This document shows, piece after piece, positions 48,915 through 60,347 of a DNA stretch of 64,000 nucleotides. The position numbers and the translations under genes are program-made. Under the pieces are notes generated by a model that worked only from the letters and a program-made list of their open reading frames with translations, did not search any database and was not told the DNA's origin. This stretch comes from Acanthornis magna (Eukaryota; Chordata; Aves; Passeriformes; Acanthizidae), in the NCBI GenBank assembly GCA_036785705.1, contig JAWUZG010000970.1, positions 3,506,501-3,570,500 of the forward strand, written 5' to 3'. How positions within the stretch are numbered: the first letter of the stretch is position 1; each line of letters opens with the position of its first letter.

Positions 48915-50653
48915 TTTTTCAGGTTTTTGTTGTTTGGGTTTTTTTAAATCTAGTTTTAGCCACACTATTTAATGCATTGGTTGTCTCATATTAGTATTGC
49001 TATTAATTCAGTTCTGCAGTGATTCTTGAAAAAGCTGAATGAAAGGAGTATCTGTGTTTATGAAGAGAAAATTTCCACAGCTGTACAGCAAGGTTTGCCT
49101 AAAATTGATGGTATTTTCCCAAAACTATTTGTAATATGCTTGATGAAAGTATTTCCCTCAAGTATAACTAGTAACAGGTATATCCAGGCATAGGATGATG
49201 TGAAATGATTCATTCAAACAGTAAAACTCTGCGTATCCTAAGAAACTGTCTAAATTCTCTACTTAAACCAAAATTTTATGGATGTGATCTTTCATCAAAT
49301 GTTTATGAATTGCAAAAATTAATAATAGGTGAATATGGATCCAAAAAATGTCATACCAAGGATCTGGACCCATAAATATTTATAAAAACATGAGGTTGAA
49401 GCTACCTTCTTTTTAAAAGCAAGTAGTGAAATTACATGCATCCTTATTCACCATGAAAGTTTTCCTTCAATGTTGGAGTTTTCAAACTCTGAATTCTGGT
49501 CAGGTCCAACCAGACAAGTCAGAATGCACTGAACACTGCAGAACAAGGCTCAAGAGCACAGTAAGAAGGATGGAGTCTCATTTTCTTTATGATATCTGAA
49601 TAATGTCCCATATAACAAGGGAGAATTCATAATGTGTATTAATGTGCATTCTTCTGCCACTGTCACTTTCTTTTTGTGATTAAAAAAAAGTTATTATTGA
49701 AGAATAGTCTCAGGAAGCATTCTTTTCTATACTGGTTTAATACTTTTTCAGGTTTTTTTTTTCTTCAGCTGTATTATCAGAACAACACCAACAACATTTT
49801 TTATAACATTCTGCAAACCATTATTCAATGGTTTTTTATAAGTTCTCTTACTTTTAAGTGGTTTTATTTTCAGAGTATTATATCAACATAATTATTTCTC
49901 TTGATTACTCAACTTGGCTAAAATTTAAGACAAAAAAATCTACTAAATTTTAATTCTATCAATATGTGGTTACCCTATTTGAGATATTCTGAATCTTCAC
50001 TTGTTCATCAGTCATCCTTGTCAGTTAGGAGTCAAAATTCACAGATTTTTCATGTATTATATATTCATTGTTTTCTTTAGCATACAGGACACTTACAGTT
50101 TAAATACCAACTAAAAATATATATAATTTATGATCTTTTTAAAAGCACCACTGAATGTATAAATATTAAAAACCAATTTAAAAAATCATGTGACATATTT
50201 TATTTTTTAATGTCTGGGGGAAGAAGGAGGAAAAACTAATTGAAGTGGATTGCCCAGACCAAAACCTAGTCTTAATGGCTGCCAAGGCAGATGACCCAAG
50301 ATCTTATGCAATACATGGACAAGAACAGGGCATTCCTAAAATGAGGTTCATTACAGCTAGCATCCTGAGTACTCAATATAAAATTCAGAAACACATTGTA
50401 ATTTTAAGTCCTAATATTCTGTCTCAGATTCAAGGTAAAGCCACTCCATATCTCCTTGGAGGCAGTTAAAGCTATGAACTAGCCATCTACATCCAGTCTT
50501 ACAAAGGAGTGACAGACGTATAATAACTGAGGATACCCAATTCACTCCCCTCACTCACTCATGCACTCACTTGCTCACGCTCACATGTTCTTAGTCTCTG
50601 TCTTCCCCAAATGCCACAAAATACAAATTGCATAAGCCACCTTTGAAACAGGG
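48915..50653. other. No gene recognised
   Basis: A+T-rich DNA. A TCAC-rich patch lies near 50543-50583 (CTCACTCACTCATGCACTCA). The 74-residue frame at 50245 has no motif. Confidence 0.5.
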
Positions 50654-50698
50654 ACCAGAATCTATTTCCCATACAGAAAGACCAGAATCTATTTCCCA
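50654..50698. repeat. 18-bp tandem direct repeat
   Basis: ACCAGAATCTATTTCCCA occurs at 50654-50671 and again at 50681-50698, a period of 27 bp. The second copy ends at the insertion point of the LTR that starts at 50702. Confidence 0.95.
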
Positions 50699-50722
50699 GT
50701 TTGTTGGTTTTGCTTAGCCCAG

Positions 50723-50857
50723 AACATCAGCAAGGTATCTTTAGCATCTAGGGGAATCTAAATCCTTCAAAAGCTGTTGTGATAGGCCTGAAGAAATGGT
50801 TGAAGGGTTGGGAGAAAATGCACCACTGTGTTCATGACTTGGTTTTCCTTAGCCCAG
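50723..50857 (+). repeat. 135-bp extra segment with 19-bp flanking repeat
   Basis: TTGGTTTTGCTTAGCCCAG (50704-50722) recurs with one mismatch at 50839-50857. The sister LTR has a single copy of this motif followed directly by TTTTTGCTAGTGG, so this LTR gained the intervening sequence, either by insertion or by local duplication. Confidence 0.75.
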
Positions 50858-51610
50858 TTTTGCTAGTGGATGGGGGGCGGGGGGACACAAAGAGGGCTCC
50901 TGTGTGTCCTGTGTAAAGGTTCTGGAAGTTTTCCACCATGTCCAGCAGAGCCAATCTCTGATGGCTCTGAAGATGATGGACATGTTGCTGGCCAAGCCTG
51001 GGCCAATTAGAGATGTTAGTTATGCCTCTGTGATAACATATTTAAGAAGAAATCAAAACAATGTGAGCACGCACATCTTATTAGCCAGAGGAGAAGGAGA
51101 AAGTGAGAATATGTGTGGGAAAATAACATGGAGGCACCAAGGTCAATGGAGAAGGTGGGGGAGGAGGTGGTCCAGGCACAGGAGCTGACAATCCTCTGCT
51201 GGCCATGGTGAAGGCCATGGTGGCGCAGGTCCCTGGGGGGGGTTCAAAGATCCACCCACAGCCCACGGGAAGGGAGCCACGTCGGAGTGGGTGGATGCCT
51301 GGAGGAAGCTGTGATCCAGTGGGAATTCCAGTGGAGGGAAAGACCTCGCTCCTGAGGTGGAAACAGCCTGGCCTCAGCTCAGAGTTCAGCACCCTGTGGA
51401 TGAGGGACTCATGCTGCAGCAGATTCGGGTGGGCTGCTACTCATGAGATTGCAACCACACCAAAGGAATTTGCAGAGGACTGTCTCCCGTGGGAGGGACC
51501 CCATGACAACACAGAGGACTCCTCTCCCTGAGAAGCAAAAGAAATTTCAGTGATGGACTGACCAAAAAAACCCCCATACCCTGCCCCCCCACACTGTTAG
51601 TGGGAAGGAG

Positions 51611-51680
51611 GGAGGGGGGTGAGCGAAGAGACGGTGTCTTAAGAGGGAGGGGGGTGAGTGAAGAAACGATATCTTAAGAG
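51611..51680 (+). repeat. 35-bp tandem duplication in the LTR
   Basis: The unit GGAGGGGGGTGAGCGAAGAG...TCTTAAGA starts at 51611 and again at 51646 with a few changes. The related LTR at 59248 has one unit only. Confidence 0.9.
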
Positions 51681-51931
51681 CTTATTTTTACTTCTCATTA
51701 CCTTCCTCTAACTCTGTTAGGTTAATAAATCACTTTGCAGCTTTAATTTTTCAGCGTGTGTTGCCCTTTCTTAGTGCATCCTCCCTGGTTCCCCATCTCA
51801 AGTTATGAGGCTTGTGTGTATATGTTAGCTTTTGTTTCCCTCTCCTCTGCCCAGCTGTGGCAGGGAAGAGTGGAGAGAGCAGATGTCGTAGGTGCCTGGC
51901 ATTTGACCAGGGTCAAACCATGACACCAGTA

Positions 51932-52063
51932 TATAAAGGGCAAAGACAGGAAAGGTCTTATACCAAGTCCTGTAATGACAGGACACAGCAGAACAATTTT
52001 AAATTGAAAGAGAGTAGATAGGACATATAGATTTTTTTTTTTTTTTAAATTATATAGTTAGTG
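51932..52063. other. Flanking DNA between LTR and CR1
   Basis: A TATATAAAGG sequence follows the LTR target duplication immediately, but no transcript signal supports it as a promoter. A T-run (52032-52045) precedes the CR1 piece. Confidence 0.5.
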
Positions 52064-52245
52064 AGACAGTGAAGCAGGCTGTCCGGAGAAACTGTGGATA
52101 GATCACCACTAGAAGTGTTCAGGGTCAGGTTTGATGGGGCTTTGAGCAACCTGGTCAAATGAAAGATGCTCCTGCCGCTAGTAACGGGGTTGAGCTGGAT
52201 GCTCTTTGAAGCTCCCTTCCAACCCAGACCATTCTGTGGTTCTTT
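52064..52245 (+). mobile_element. CR1 LINE 3'-end fragment
   Basis: Sense CR1: CTAGAAGTGTTCAGGGTCAG, TTTGATGGGGCTTTGAGCAA, CCTGGTCAAATGAAAGATGC and CTCCCTTCCAACCCAGACCA, ending TTCTGTGGTTCT. About 180 bp of the element remain. Confidence 0.93.
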
Positions 52246-54560
52246 ACCAGCTAAAGGACCTACCTGTGGGACTCCAAGACGTCATCTTTCACATGACAAC
52301 TGCTAGTAGACTAAGAAAACATAAACTCGTATATTTATGTTATTGCTTTAAAGGAGTGTAAAAATTTAACTGGTCCTTAGAAAAAGTATTCTAGAAAATA
52401 ATTTTTTTCATATTTGTTTACCCTAATCAAATATATTATCAAAAATGTTTGCAATACTCACCTCCTGGGACTGTATTTCTAAAGCACAGTGAATAACACT
52501 GTCATGTTTGATGATCTCAGGGTTAATATGACTTAAGAGATGGAGAACAGTGTTGCCTTATTGGGCCTTCAGAAAATCTAGGTGGAAAACATTGTGTCCC
52601 CTCTGTGGTCTTAAACACGATGCGCGTGCTCCTTCCTGCCCAGGCAGCAGTTCTGCATACATCCACAGATAGGACTGTAGACCAACCAAGCAGTAGGAAA
52701 ACCCTATGTGCATCTATGCACATAAGACATAGGGACATCAAAGTGCCTAGGTTCTGCAAGTGGTTTAAATAGAACATTAAACAACCAACATTAAATTATG
52801 AACATGAATGCCGATATTAAATTACAACTCAGATTCATATTAAGGGCACACTCCTTTACAGATCTGAACCTTAAGAACCAAATTCTTCTTGTTGTCCAGT
52901 TGTTTCTTCATTTCTATGTCTAAGAACCATAGATAGCACCGTCTTTTTCGCCTTAACAGACTATTTATTTAATTCTGTGTGTTTCTCTCATCTCCTGAAT
53001 GTAGTCCCCTTTTCCTCTCTCTAAATAAAAATAAATGCTACAGTTCCTAACTCTTTCTTCTAAAAATAATGTTAAGCAAAATTTTAACCTTTGGACTTCT
53101 TAAGAAATGCCAAGAATTCTTCAGATAGATTGCATTAACTTACTTTTAATTAGCTGTTAAGCTTTAAACATTATTTATAAAACCTGTGACTTTATTAATG
53201 AAATAAAAAAGAAAAAGCTACCACCCCCAAATTTATAAAGACAATTTTCAAAGTTCCAAAATATTATCACTTAATTTGCTTATATGTACATCAGCTATGC
53301 AACTAACACAGTCAGCAAATAGAACAAACAGTATAAATTTAACTTAATCATCTTGAAGACCAAAACATTTTAACTAAAAAAAGTATGCAATTTACAGAGT
53401 AAAACTGTATTAAAACAGAAGTATTCTAACATATATTAAGTTTGTGTCAGACAGCCATCCCTTCCACCTAGATCAACCTGTCAGCTGGATCCTTCCTTTT
53501 CCCCACTCTTAGTCGCCCCTCTTAACATCCTGTAAAATATCCCATGCAATCCAAAAATGTTCATCGCCTGCCTGCCATAATGTGCCCCACACCTCTGAGT
53601 CTGCAATTTGGGGTTTGCACCTATCTTTGTGCCTGTATTTCTATGAACTTGGGCCTGGGAGCTGTGCGGACAGGGTATTATTCAGGTGCCTGTCTGCTTG
53701 GCATTGTCCCTCTTTGCTCCTTTGAGGTATGCTGATATGCTTCTACCACATAACTTGTCGCTCGTCCCCTGTTGTGAGATTCTTCACTCAGACTCCTAAC
53801 CAAAGACAACCTTCACCTTCAGTTTTATTGTTTCAACAATCTTTATGAGCTAATTTGTTTCACATTAGTAAAACTATTTTACCTCCCTTGATGACAAAAT
53901 TTCTTACAAAGCAAAAACCTTCTCTACCAGTGCGTTAGTGATCATTCAGTACCACCCTGGAAAAGAATTAGTCACTACTTAGTTTACATATATGAATTAT
54001 ATTATCACTCTATTTATGCACCTCTCTTCCCAGATTTTTCTGTTACAAAATTATTTTCAGATGTCAGGGCCATCAGTGTTTGGTTTGAAATACTGCCTGC
54101 AGAGACATCTGACTTGCAGGCAATAATATTTTTACAGTCTCTCATCACCACTAACCATACTTCTTTCTCCTGAACACTCACATTAATTATTTTCTTCTCT
54201 CAGAGGATGTCAAGACAAGCTGAGCGTTGCTGTGAGCCCTTGTCAGAACTCCAGCTTCCACCACAGGGATTCTCCATCCTTACTGTCTGTACATGCCCAT
54301 TTATACAAAAATTCAGCGCTAGCAACATATACTGGGCTTCCTAGATGATACAACATCCATGTGTAAGCTTGTTTGGGATAAATACGTGCCAGACTCAACA
54401 TAGAATGACAGGGCAGCTTGTGCCCTGCACTATCTGTATCCTATATACTGACGAGCATCTGTAATTAATATTATTTTTACTCTTCCTGTGTGCATATACA
54501 TGTGCAGGCAAGACTGGTTCAATTTTTTGTATATACAGGAGGTTAGTGAAAAGCAAAATG

Positions 54561-54581
54561 CTTACTTGCTTGCTTGCTTGG
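54561..54581. repeat. (TTGC)n microsatellite
   Basis: CTTACTTGCTTGCTTGCTTG, about four TTGC units. Confidence 0.9.
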
Positions 54582-57214
54582 TAGAACAGAAGATTTTGTT
54601 TCCTCTCCTAAGTTTAAAACCATATTAAATGAACTAAACATTAGTGTGTAAATCTCAAACCTTCTTTAACCTTTGCAGCTCTGTGATGTTATTTTTTCTA
54701 CCACTGCCTTCAGCCAATTTTCTAAAAGTTGTTTAACAGGAACTGCTATTCAGCAAGCCTATTGAAACAACATGAACAATTAAGCCTTTCCATTCATTAC
54801 AAAGCAAACATTGCAGGTACTGTTGGACCTCACCATATGTAGGGCAACAATACCATGCAACAAAGCTGAGAGTTTAGGCAAAGCAGAATGACATCACTGA
54901 GACAGAAAGCAGTGGGGGATAAGTAAAATAGACATGCTCCTAAAGGCTGATTGCCTATTAAAGGGCATGAGAAAATATAGCCAGAAATAAATGCTGAGCA
55001 GCCAGATTTATGCAATCAGTTTCTTTTCATCAGCCTTTCTACAGAAGAGAAAAAATATGAGCTGCTGAAGGAGGAGGGGTTGCATTCGATTTTAGATTTA
55101 TCAAAGTTGTGAGTGAACATTGACTACGGCTTAACCATTGAAGAAGATGCTCAGAATAGAGTGAGGCATTGTCTTCAGCAATTATAAACTTGGTTCCCAG
55201 GAGGAACCAAGATAGGATAGGGGCCTTTTGCCCTCTGAGGCTTGGAGGTTTGGGTTTTCTAGCTGGGGATAAGGGCAGGGAAAAGTACTGAGAAGTACTG
55301 AGAAGGCTACAAATATTTAAAAGAAAAAAAAATCATCTGGTATCATTTCCAATTAGTAGAAACTGGCGTAAAACAGAGACTTGTGAATACTTTTGTAAAA
55401 AGTAAAGAAGCTGTAAAAGGCCTATTTTTAGCCCAGAAAATGTCACTGCTTTTGAATAACTTTCACTATTCTACAGCTTAAGCTGTATTTTTCTTTGCTT
55501 GTTTCTCTCCTTCCCCTGTGGCCCACACTCTTGAAGAACTGGGGTTGAGCAGATCAATACGGTCTATAGCAGGACCTTAAAAAATTTGAATGAGATCTGA
55601 AAAAATGACAGTTTTTCTAGCATGCATGATGTCCAATGTCATGGTCAAATTTGTTTTTAAATACAGTGTTTTTTTCCAGCAATGGGAGATGAGGGGGTTT
55701 TAGTCCATTTTGTAAGGTACTACAACAAACTGAAACCCTTATAGTGAAGTTTAGTGAAGTTTATGTATACATGAAAGAAATTATGAAAAATGAAAATCAC
55801 AGGGTGAGGCACATTAAGTGATCCTGGAATAAACAACACTATAAAGGAGAGAGTTGAGAAACAAGCAATTCAGCCATCTGCAGAAATCAAAATGGTGTAT
55901 CAAAAATGGGACTAAATTAACCTAAACTGAAAGGGAAAAAGAGCCTTCTGAAAATACCAACAGAAAGATTAAAGGAAGCTTAAATGAATCTTGGAGTGTG
56001 AGGACATTATTTTTAATATCTAATAAAGAATTAAACTTATTGTCCCTAATAATGCATTAAGTTCTTTGATTAGTCATTTAATCGTTGGTATTATTAAGAA
56101 ACCAGATAAAAATATAGAAAGACCGACAACCCAAGACACTGATGAGCTGCAGTTTATTCTCAGCATAGCACCACATTGCAGTACATTCTATTTGCTTGAT
56201 AAAAAATCCACAAGCCTACTTATGGTTGTCTTACTGCTGGTTTTGGATTTGTTAGTCTCGGTGTCTTCACATCTCAGATGGATGTGTGATGTTCACATAC
56301 TTGAAGGCCCATTCTCCAAGAAAAGACCAAAGGGAGTTAAGGGAAGGCAAACTCCACACTCAGATGTATTCCAGTCACAGTCCTGCACAGTGGTGATAAT
56401 GGCAGCTTTAGTGGTGGCTGCACAAAGGGTCATGACATCATGCGAATGCACTGCCATGCAGCTCTAGCTTTGATGTCTCCTTTCCCTCCTGAAATTATGA
56501 ACTCCCTAAGCCAGCATAATCTTCAATGCACACATATTTAAAAAAAAAATAAATTGGTTTGACATTATTAAGGCAAAGGAAATTACAAACTTCTGGAACA
56601 TATCACTCAGAGGGAAATATTTCTTCAGCTAAGGACACGGTGTTTATAGAGCTTTTGTAATCAAATTAAGTTCCAGACAAGGTTTAATTACTCTTTTTAT
56701 GAGACAGGAATTCATATTACTTCTTTATTCTTTAAAATATTTCTATAATATGAACAGAAGTGTTACCAAACAAAGATAAAGGTTTGTAGTATGATGAATC
56801 CAAGGTAACAAATTTCTGAAGAGTTGAGATATGTAATCCTTAGGTAGTAACAAATAAAAAATCATTGAAGAGTAGAAGCCAGACTTGTGAAATTCAAACA
56901 CATTCAAGTTGGATGATTTCTAATTAGTCTATCGTTTCAAGGCTGAACATGAAATGAATTATTGCTATGATTTATAATAATATCTATTACAGTTCAGCTC
57001 AGTGGTGAGGTTTTATGTGAGGAAGAAGTACAAATAAAATTGATATCTAAAGATCCACAAAAGACCAACACATTCCAACACATAATGTCTTAAGATTTCT
57101 GGGATGGTGTATCTCATAAAGAGGTAATAACTACTAGTAAGAGATACCACAAAAAGAGATACAATCACCTATGACAGAATTACTGTTTTAAAAACAAATA
57201 TCATGTGTACCTCG

Positions 57215-57237
57215 TACTAGTAGTAGTAGTAATAGTA
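57215..57237. repeat. (TAG)n microsatellite
   Basis: TACTAGTAGTAGTAGTAATA, about five TAG units with one variant. Confidence 0.9.
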
Positions 57238-59247
57238 TTTTTGACAGACTATGAGTCTTAGAACTGCATTTTAAAATAAAAAAAAAATACAAAGAAAGAG
57301 ACAACTGGTATTATATAATTTATCTGAAACAGAAGAGTACCATGAAGTCCTCAGAAAATTTTGTGGAAAAATTTAGCAAATATCTTTTCATGAATGTGAA
57401 ATGATGAGGGTCAGGATTGTAAACAGTAGAATTTATTCAGGTTATGCTATGATAGTTTGACCTATTGTGTTCAAGCAACCTACCACTGTATTAATTGCAA
57501 ATTATTAAGTCTAAATTATTAAGATGTTTGTCCCAGAAAAGTGCTGTCCCTACCTCCATATGGCCACTTCTCCAGATACGTCCTGTACTTTCTCACAGTG
57601 TGTTGTTACCTCAAATCCTTGGCTGTCATCACCAACAAGCGTTGCTAATCACAGCTATCTGCCTATCAGTGTTTGACACATACACATTAGCCCCTTACCT
57701 TCTGGGCTTTTTCCATGTGTGTGCATATGCCCACATACACGTGTGTATTTTACAGTAATTTGTATTTTAGGAACTTGGAGATGACAGTTTAGCCAATATG
57801 AGTAAAAAGTTTAACAGAGAAGCAGTACAGAGGCGTCACTAAAACGGTCTTCAAAAACATGCCTCTACTAGGGTTAATATCCTGGCTATTATCCTGGTAA
57901 AGAAGCAAAGTACACTTTGAAAGGTTTATTCTTCACTAGCTATGAAGTTAACACATACACAGTAGAATTTCTAAGTAAAAATAAATGCACACGTATAAGT
58001 GAGTGTATACATGGATACACCCATGCAAACACATGTGCTGGCTTTCATCTGTTCCAAGTCAACGCTGCTAATAGTCATGACTGTATCTACTGAACCATTC
58101 CTGTCTGAAGACTTATAAATGGGGAAAATAGTCTGAAGTGACCAAGCTTCTTGTTCCCATGTATTCCTTCTCCCTAGCTATAGTCACACCTTTCTGTCAT
58201 GCTGTTAGCCTCTGTAGTCAGAACTGAGCATTCTCAGACCAGAATGGGCAGCTCACTTTTGTCCCATTTGGCTGTTAAAGAACCACTGTATCTGACAGCA
58301 AAAACCATTCTAAGACCCCTAACTCAGCCAAGGCCAGAACATTCATGCCAGTAAAGAGGAAATTTGTGAGGACTTATCCAGAGTATTCTGTTGAGGTTCC
58401 AAGTATGAGCAAAGTCAGTGATTTCCAACAAAAACACAAAGTTTGTATGGAAACTTCTTTCTAAACAAATTTAGCTGAATTTAATGCAGGAGTGTTATAT
58501 TCTTACAGTGCATTTTTAAGCCTACAGGTGGTTTGATAAAAGGCACTGAAAAAAGTTATTTGTGGTGCCCTCAAGCATTACTGCAGCTAAAAGGAAGAAG
58601 CTTACTCAGGGAAGACAATTTTTTACCAAGCAGAAGAAAAATTTGGTCTCACTAGGATACTCTGGAAAGGCCAGAAAGCAATCCTGAATATGTACCTACA
58701 TGTTATTACCAACTTCACAGTGAAATCATCGGCTTCAGTCTGAAGTGCTGTCAATTCTTTATCCACTACCAGTAAAAAAAATTCTCCATTTCCCATAACT
58801 TTATTATATCACTCAGAAGATGTCCAACTTACAAACAAATATATTTGTGTCTATCTGAAGCATAGAAAACCATCCTGATATGCTTTTCCTATTACAAAAG
58901 AAGGTTAGCTTTGATGTTTGGTTTAAATGTGTGAATTATTGTTAATTTGTTGGGGTTTTTTTCAGTAAAAGTGTCATTGTAAATCAGTAGACTGTTTTGA
59001 AAAAAAAAGAAAAGAAAAGCAAAACAGGGAATATCAAATCATTACTTCACAAGCTGGATTTCCTTTATGAGTGATTCACTTAGGAACCAAAGCAAGTATG
59101 GCAAGAAGCCGTGTGTTCTTCTGGGAAAAGGTTTAAATATAAGCCATAACTGGTTAATTAAATTTGCACTGTAACACAAGAGATATGTTCCCAGATATTT
59201 TCTCAGTTATTTAATGAGAAGCATCTAGATAGCACCGACAATAATGA

Positions 59248-60331
59248 TGTCGTGGTTTGACCCTGGCCAAATGCCAGGCACCCGTGAAATCTGCTCACTC
59301 GCTCTCCCTTGCCACAGCTGGGCAGAGGAGAGAAAACAAAAGTTAACACACAGGGTTCATGACTGAGATAAAGAACTGGAGAAAAAACTTCAAGGATTAA
59401 ACAGGCTCAAGTTACCAAGTGGATTTATTACTGAGTCAGAAGGAGGATAATGAGACGTAAAATAAGCCCTTAAAGACACCGTTCTTCCCCCCAGACCCTC
59501 CCTCCTTCCCACTAACAGCACAGGGGACAGGGCATGGGGGTTTGGGTCAGTTCATCACCAGAATCTTCTTCCACTGCTTAGGGAAAGGAGTCCTACCCCT
59601 GCTTCGTTGTGGGGTCCCTTCCATGGGAGACAGGTCTCTGGGAACCCTTCCAGCATGGGTCCATCTCACAAGCAGCAGTCCACACACACCTGCTACAACG
59701 TGAGCTTCTCCCACGGGCAGACAGTCCTCCCAAAACTGCTGTGATATGGGTCCCTTGTCCACAGGGTGCAGTCCTCCAAGGACAGGCTGTTCCAGCCTGG
59801 AAACAAGGGCCCTCTCTCTCCACTGGGACTCCCACTAGATCACAGCCTCCTCCAGGCATCCACCCACTCCAATGTAGGTACCTCCTCCATGGGCTATGGG
59901 TGGATCTCTGTATCCCCCATGGACCCCAAGGGGGATGCAGAGATGGACTGGAGGGGGTCAACCTGCTTCACCATGGTCTTCACCACAGCTTGCAAAGGAA
60001 TCTCGGCTCTGGTGCCTGGAGCACCTCCTTCCCCTCCTTCTCCACTGACCTTGGTGTGTCCATGTTGTTCCCTCACATGTTCTCTCTCTTCCTACTCTGC
60101 CTAGAAACAACTGATTTTCCACTTTGTTTTGCTTTCTTCCTAAATATGTCATCACAGAGGTGTTACCACCATCTCTAATTGGCCCAGGCTTGGCCAGTTG
60201 CAGGTCCATCATCTTCAAAGCCATCAGGGATTGGCTCTGCTGGACATGGTGGAAGCTTCCAGAAGCTTCTCACAGGGGCCATCTTTGTGCCTCCCCTCCA
60301 CTAGCAAAAACTGCACCAAGCAAAACCAACA
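59248..60331 (-). mobile_element. Solo LTR, class II-like, 1.08 kb
   Basis: The plus strand starts TGTCGTGGTTTGACCCTGGC and ends GCAAAACCAACA, the reverse complement of the LTR family at 50702-51925. On the minus strand it begins TGTTGGTTTTGCTTGGTGCA and contains a CATATTTAGGAAG TATA-like box, AATAAA (TTTATT near 59425) and a CCACGACA end. No clean 6-bp duplication is visible: AATAATGA lies directly left (59240-59247) and again at 60340-60347, 8 bp beyond the predicted right end. The longest open frame of the window (59609-60178, plus, 189 residues) is antisense within this LTR and is not supported as a gene. Confidence 0.82.
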
Positions 60332-60347
60332 GAAATTATAATAATGA

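Larger units (their letters stand above)
50702..51925 (+). mobile_element. Solo LTR, class II-like, 1.2 kb
   Basis: It starts TGTTGGTTTTGCTTAGCCCA and ends GGGTCAAACCATGACA. It is flanked by CCAGTT (50696-50701) and CCAGTA (51926-51931), five of six matching, which fits a 6-bp duplication. A TATA-like CATATTTAAGAAG lies near 51038 and AATAAA near 51723, about 200 bp before the end. The sequence matches, in reverse, the LTR at 59248-60331. It carries about 135 bp that the other copy lacks and a duplicated 35-bp unit. Frames inside (50904-51188, 51081-51392, 51205-51531, 51812-52021) conflict in strand and phase and are not genes. Confidence 0.82.
52246..59239. other. No gene recognised (7 kb)
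   Basis: A+T-rich DNA with short motif-free frames. The longest is 133 residues on the plus strand (56066-56467), which I do not recognise; it has an internal Leu/Val-rich run that could look like a membrane segment by chance. Short simple repeats lie at 54561 and 57215. I see no LTR or CR1 signature. Confidence 0.5.

Noticed and set aside
50541..50583. TCAC-rich direct repeats considered as a CRISPR-like or minisatellite array
   Set aside because: Units are 4-6 bp with no spacers; it is a degenerate short repeat in a vertebrate genome.
51926..51945. TATATAAAGG immediately after an LTR, as a possible host promoter
   Set aside because: No downstream gene, initiator or CpG-rich region supports promoter function.
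56066..56467. 133-residue plus-strand frame with a hydrophobic stretch
   Set aside because: The Leu/Val run comes from T- and G-rich DNA. There is no family match, and the frame lacks a start context or exon partner.
59609..60178. 189-residue plus-strand open frame, the longest in the window
   Set aside because: It lies antisense within a 1.08-kb LTR, competes with frames on both strands and is not open in the related LTR copy.
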